Shown here: one piece after another, positions 62,235-64,000 of the stretch
Numbering within the stretch: the stretch's first letter is position 1
How the letters are laid out: each line of letters begins with the position of its first letter
Source: Rossellomorea vietnamensis
GTDB lineage: Bacteria > Bacillota > Bacilli > Bacillales > Bacillaceae_B
Length of the DNA: 64,000 bases
NCBI RefSeq assembly: GCF_025398035.1
Contig: NZ_CP104558.1
Coordinates: forward strand, 3,296,001 to 3,360,000
Reading direction: 5' to 3'
Program-made: the position numbers and the translations under genes
Notes under the pieces: model-generated
What the model was told of the DNA's origin: nothing
The model's input: only the letters and a program-made list of their open reading frames with translations
Database searches by the model: none

Positions 62235-64000
62235 CTATTTTGTCAGTGTGAATGTTTTCTCCGTGACCTCTTTGCTGTTTCTTCCGATAAAAACGGTAAA
62301 CGTACCTGGATCGCTCGTATACTGGAGGTCTGAATGATGATATCTTAATTGCTCTTCCGAAATCGTAAACGTGACGTTTGTCGTTTCTCCCGGCTTCAGG
62401 CTGATTTTTTTGAAAGCTTTCAATTCCTTTACTGGGCGAATGACTTCTCCACTGTGATCGCGGATATAGAGCTGTACGACTTCTTCACCTGCAACGGACC
62501 CATCATTTGTGACCTGAATGGAAACATCCACGGACTGTGTATCACTCATCGTTTCCCGGGATAACGTCATGCCGGAATAGGTGAACGTGGTGTAGCTTAA
62601 GCCGAACCCGAATGGCAGCAGCGGGTCGTTCGGGATGTCGAGGTATTGCGATACATAACGTTCCTGTGCATCTGGTGCCCCTTGAGGTCTGCCTGTATTG
62701 AAATGATTATAATAAACAGGCACCTGTCCCACATGATAAGGGAAAGACATGGTTAAACGTCCTGAAGGATTCATGTCTCCATATAACAAATCGGCTACGG
62801 CATTTCCGCCTTCCGTACCTGGATACCATGCTTCCAACACTGCGTCGGTTTGGTCCAAAACTCCGTGTAAGTCGAGGGGGCGTCCGTTAAACAGGACAGC
62901 GACCATCGGCTTATCCAATGATTTCAGATGCTGTATGAGTTGTAATTGGGCAGAAGGGAGCTGGATATTCGCTCTGCAGCCGGCTTCACCGCTCATTTCC
63001 GAATCTTCCCCTAAGGCCAATACAATGACATCCGCGTCTTCGGCAGCTTTCATTGCTTCTTCCACTTGACTGTCAGTGATTGTTTCGATATCACAGCCTT
63101 TGGCGACGGATAGGTCGGTGGTTTTCCTTAAAATTCCCTCTTTTACCGTGACAGCTTCATCCTTTGAACCAAGCCACGACCATGGTCCCAATATGTCCCC
63201 GCTCTCTGCAAACGGGCCGATGAGGGCCACTTTTTGTTCCTTATGAATAGGGAGGATTTGTTCATTTTTCAATAGGACGGACGATTTGGCCGCGAGCTCC
63301 CGAGCGGCGTTTCGATGTTCTGCGCTCATGACGACTTCAGCTTCACGCTCCACGTTTGCTCCACGATACGGATTTTCAAACAAGCCCAGCTTTTCTTTTA
63401 ACTGTAAAATCCGTAAGACAGCTTCATCAATGATCGACTCATTCACCATTTTTTCCTCTACAAGCTCTTTTAAGTGATTCACATAGGCGGTTGTCATCAT
63501 TTCAATATCCACCCCTGCCGTGATCGCCTTATAAGCTGCTTCCTTTTCGTTCTCTGCGACACCGTGGGGGATCATTTCCTTCACGGCTCCCCAATCGGAA
63601 ATAAGCACGCCGTCAAATCCCATCTCTTTCCGGAGAAGATCCCGCATCAACCGTTTGTTTCCGGTTGCCGGGATACCGAAGACGGTGTTAAAGGCGGTCA
63701 TCACCATTTCACAGCCTTCTTCAAGGGCAGCCTGGTAGGCAGGCAGATAATTCTCACGAAGCTCTCTTTCAGACATATCGACAGTATTATAATCACGTCC
63801 GCCCTCAGGTGCGCCGTAAGCAGCAAAGTGCTTCACACACGCCGCCACCCGTTCGACTTCCGTCGTCAAATCCTGACCTTGGAAACCGCGGACGAAGGCC
63901 CGTGCGAATTCACTATTCAGAAAAGGATCTTCCCCCGTCGATTCCATCACTCTTCCCCAGCGAGGATCGCGGACAAGATCGACCATCGGGGCAAATGTGA
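62235..64000 (-). CDS. GH3 beta-glucosidase, N-terminus beyond window edge
   Basis: At least 588 residues of a family 3 beta-glucosidase. The reading frame is open to the right edge (TFAPMVDLVRDPRWGR, a conserved GH3 stretch, straddles the apparent first Met), so the true start lies outside. The nucleophile Asp is in VLISDWGAV; a middle (alpha/beta) sandwich includes ALGEDSEMSGEA, and a C-terminal fibronectin III-like domain ends the protein (PGTFTVFIGRNSKEV). It lies 19 bases ahead of the GH94 gene on the same strand. With that phosphorylase it would finish the breakdown of beta-linked glucose oligomers. No signal can be judged without the N-terminus. Confidence 0.88.
   Translation of the reverse strand, partial: TFAPMVDLVRDPRWGRVMESTGEDPFLNSEFARAFVRGFQGQDLTTEVERVAACVKHFAAYGAPEGGRDYNTVDMSERELRENYLPAYQAALEEGCEMVMTAFNTVFGIPATGNKRLMRDLLRKEMGFDGVLISDWGAVKEMIPHGVAENEKEAAYKAITAGVDIEMMTTAYVNHLKELVEEKMVNESIIDEAVLRILQLKEKLGLFENPYRGANVEREAEVVMSAEHRNAARELAAKSSVLLKNEQILPIHKEQKVALIGPFAESGDILGPWSWLGSKDEAVTVKEGILRKTTDLSVAKGCDIETITDSQVEEAMKAAEDADVIVLALGEDSEMSGEAGCRANIQLPSAQLQLIQHLKSLDKPMVAVLFNGRPLDLHGVLDQTDAVLEAWYPGTEGGNAVADLLYGDMNPSGRLTMSFPYHVGQVPVYYNHFNTGRPQGAPDAQERYVSQYLDIPNDPLLPFGFGLSYTTFTYSGMTLSRETMSDTQSVDVSIQVTNDGSVAGEEVVQLYIRDHSGEVIRPVKELKAFKKISLKPGETTNVTFTISEEQLRYHHSDLQYTSDPGTFTVFIGRNSKEVTEKTFTLTK

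Overview
The window looks like chromosomal DNA of a moderately low-GC, endospore-forming member of the Bacillaceae (a Rossellomorea/Bacillus-like genus is my best guess; no rRNA is present to test it). Reasons: strong AAAGGAGG-type ribosome binding sites, frequent GTG/TTG starts, SigA-type promoters with 17-base spacers, CcpA cre boxes, a ComK-family protein, a Spo0F-kinase-like histidine kinase with a Spo0A-type box in its promoter region, and an RNPP-type HTH-TPR regulator. No rRNA, tRNA, insertion sequence, phage or CRISPR array was seen.

Layout. 1-5.0 kb: a polytopic membrane protein, an SGNH-fold protein and a GDSL hydrolase with three cell-wall-binding repeats (CWB2). 5.2-14.3 kb: a complete 3-sulfolactate catabolic locus: SlcC-type and ComC-type dehydrogenases (together a racemising pair), SuyA/SuyB sulfo-lyase, FadR-type GntR regulator, YeiH-family exporter and a TRAP transporter, tied together by a 19-bp operator placed 9-14 bases downstream of the -10 box of four promoters. 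14.5-24 kb: two more CWB2 surface proteins (a subtilase and a PPC-domain protein) around a ComK homologue and a murQ-murP-mupG operon for MurNAc-GlcNAc recovery, the operon headed by a cre box. 24.1-36.1 kb: a sporulation-type kinase, a pilin-like trio whose third gene carries an apparent one-base frameshift, a GGDEF-EAL protein, an NprR-like regulator with an odd ~20-bp repeat tract upstream, a Sco protein, a sulfonate/nitrate/taurine-type ABC transporter and an unknown membrane-anchored protein.

36.3-53.9 kb: a galactoside locus: sodium/sugar symporter, galK-galE-galT, GH42 beta-galactosidase, galM, (a Glu-dehydrogenase-family gene and two 72-residue DUF proteins), a CUT1 ABC importer, GH36 alpha-galactosidase and a LacI-type regulator. 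A TTTACTAAAA-type operator and cre boxes recur at its promoters. 53.9-58.8 kb: a divergent diacetylchitobiose/cellobiose-type PTS locus (IIB, IIA, IIC, GH4 phospho-glycosidase; GntR/HutC regulator, ChbG/YdjC deacetylase) with TTTGTnATnACAAA operators. 58.9-64 kb: a GH94 phosphorylase resembling 1,2-beta-oligoglucan phosphorylases and a GH3 beta-glucosidase that runs off the right edge.

Overall the window combines cell-wall recycling and surface proteins with several independently regulated carbon-scavenging loci. The most interesting are the sulfolactate regulon, whose substrate is a known Bacillus spore solute; a dispersed GAGGGACGGACC repeat that clusters at gene ends; and the repeat tract upstream of the NprR-like gene.
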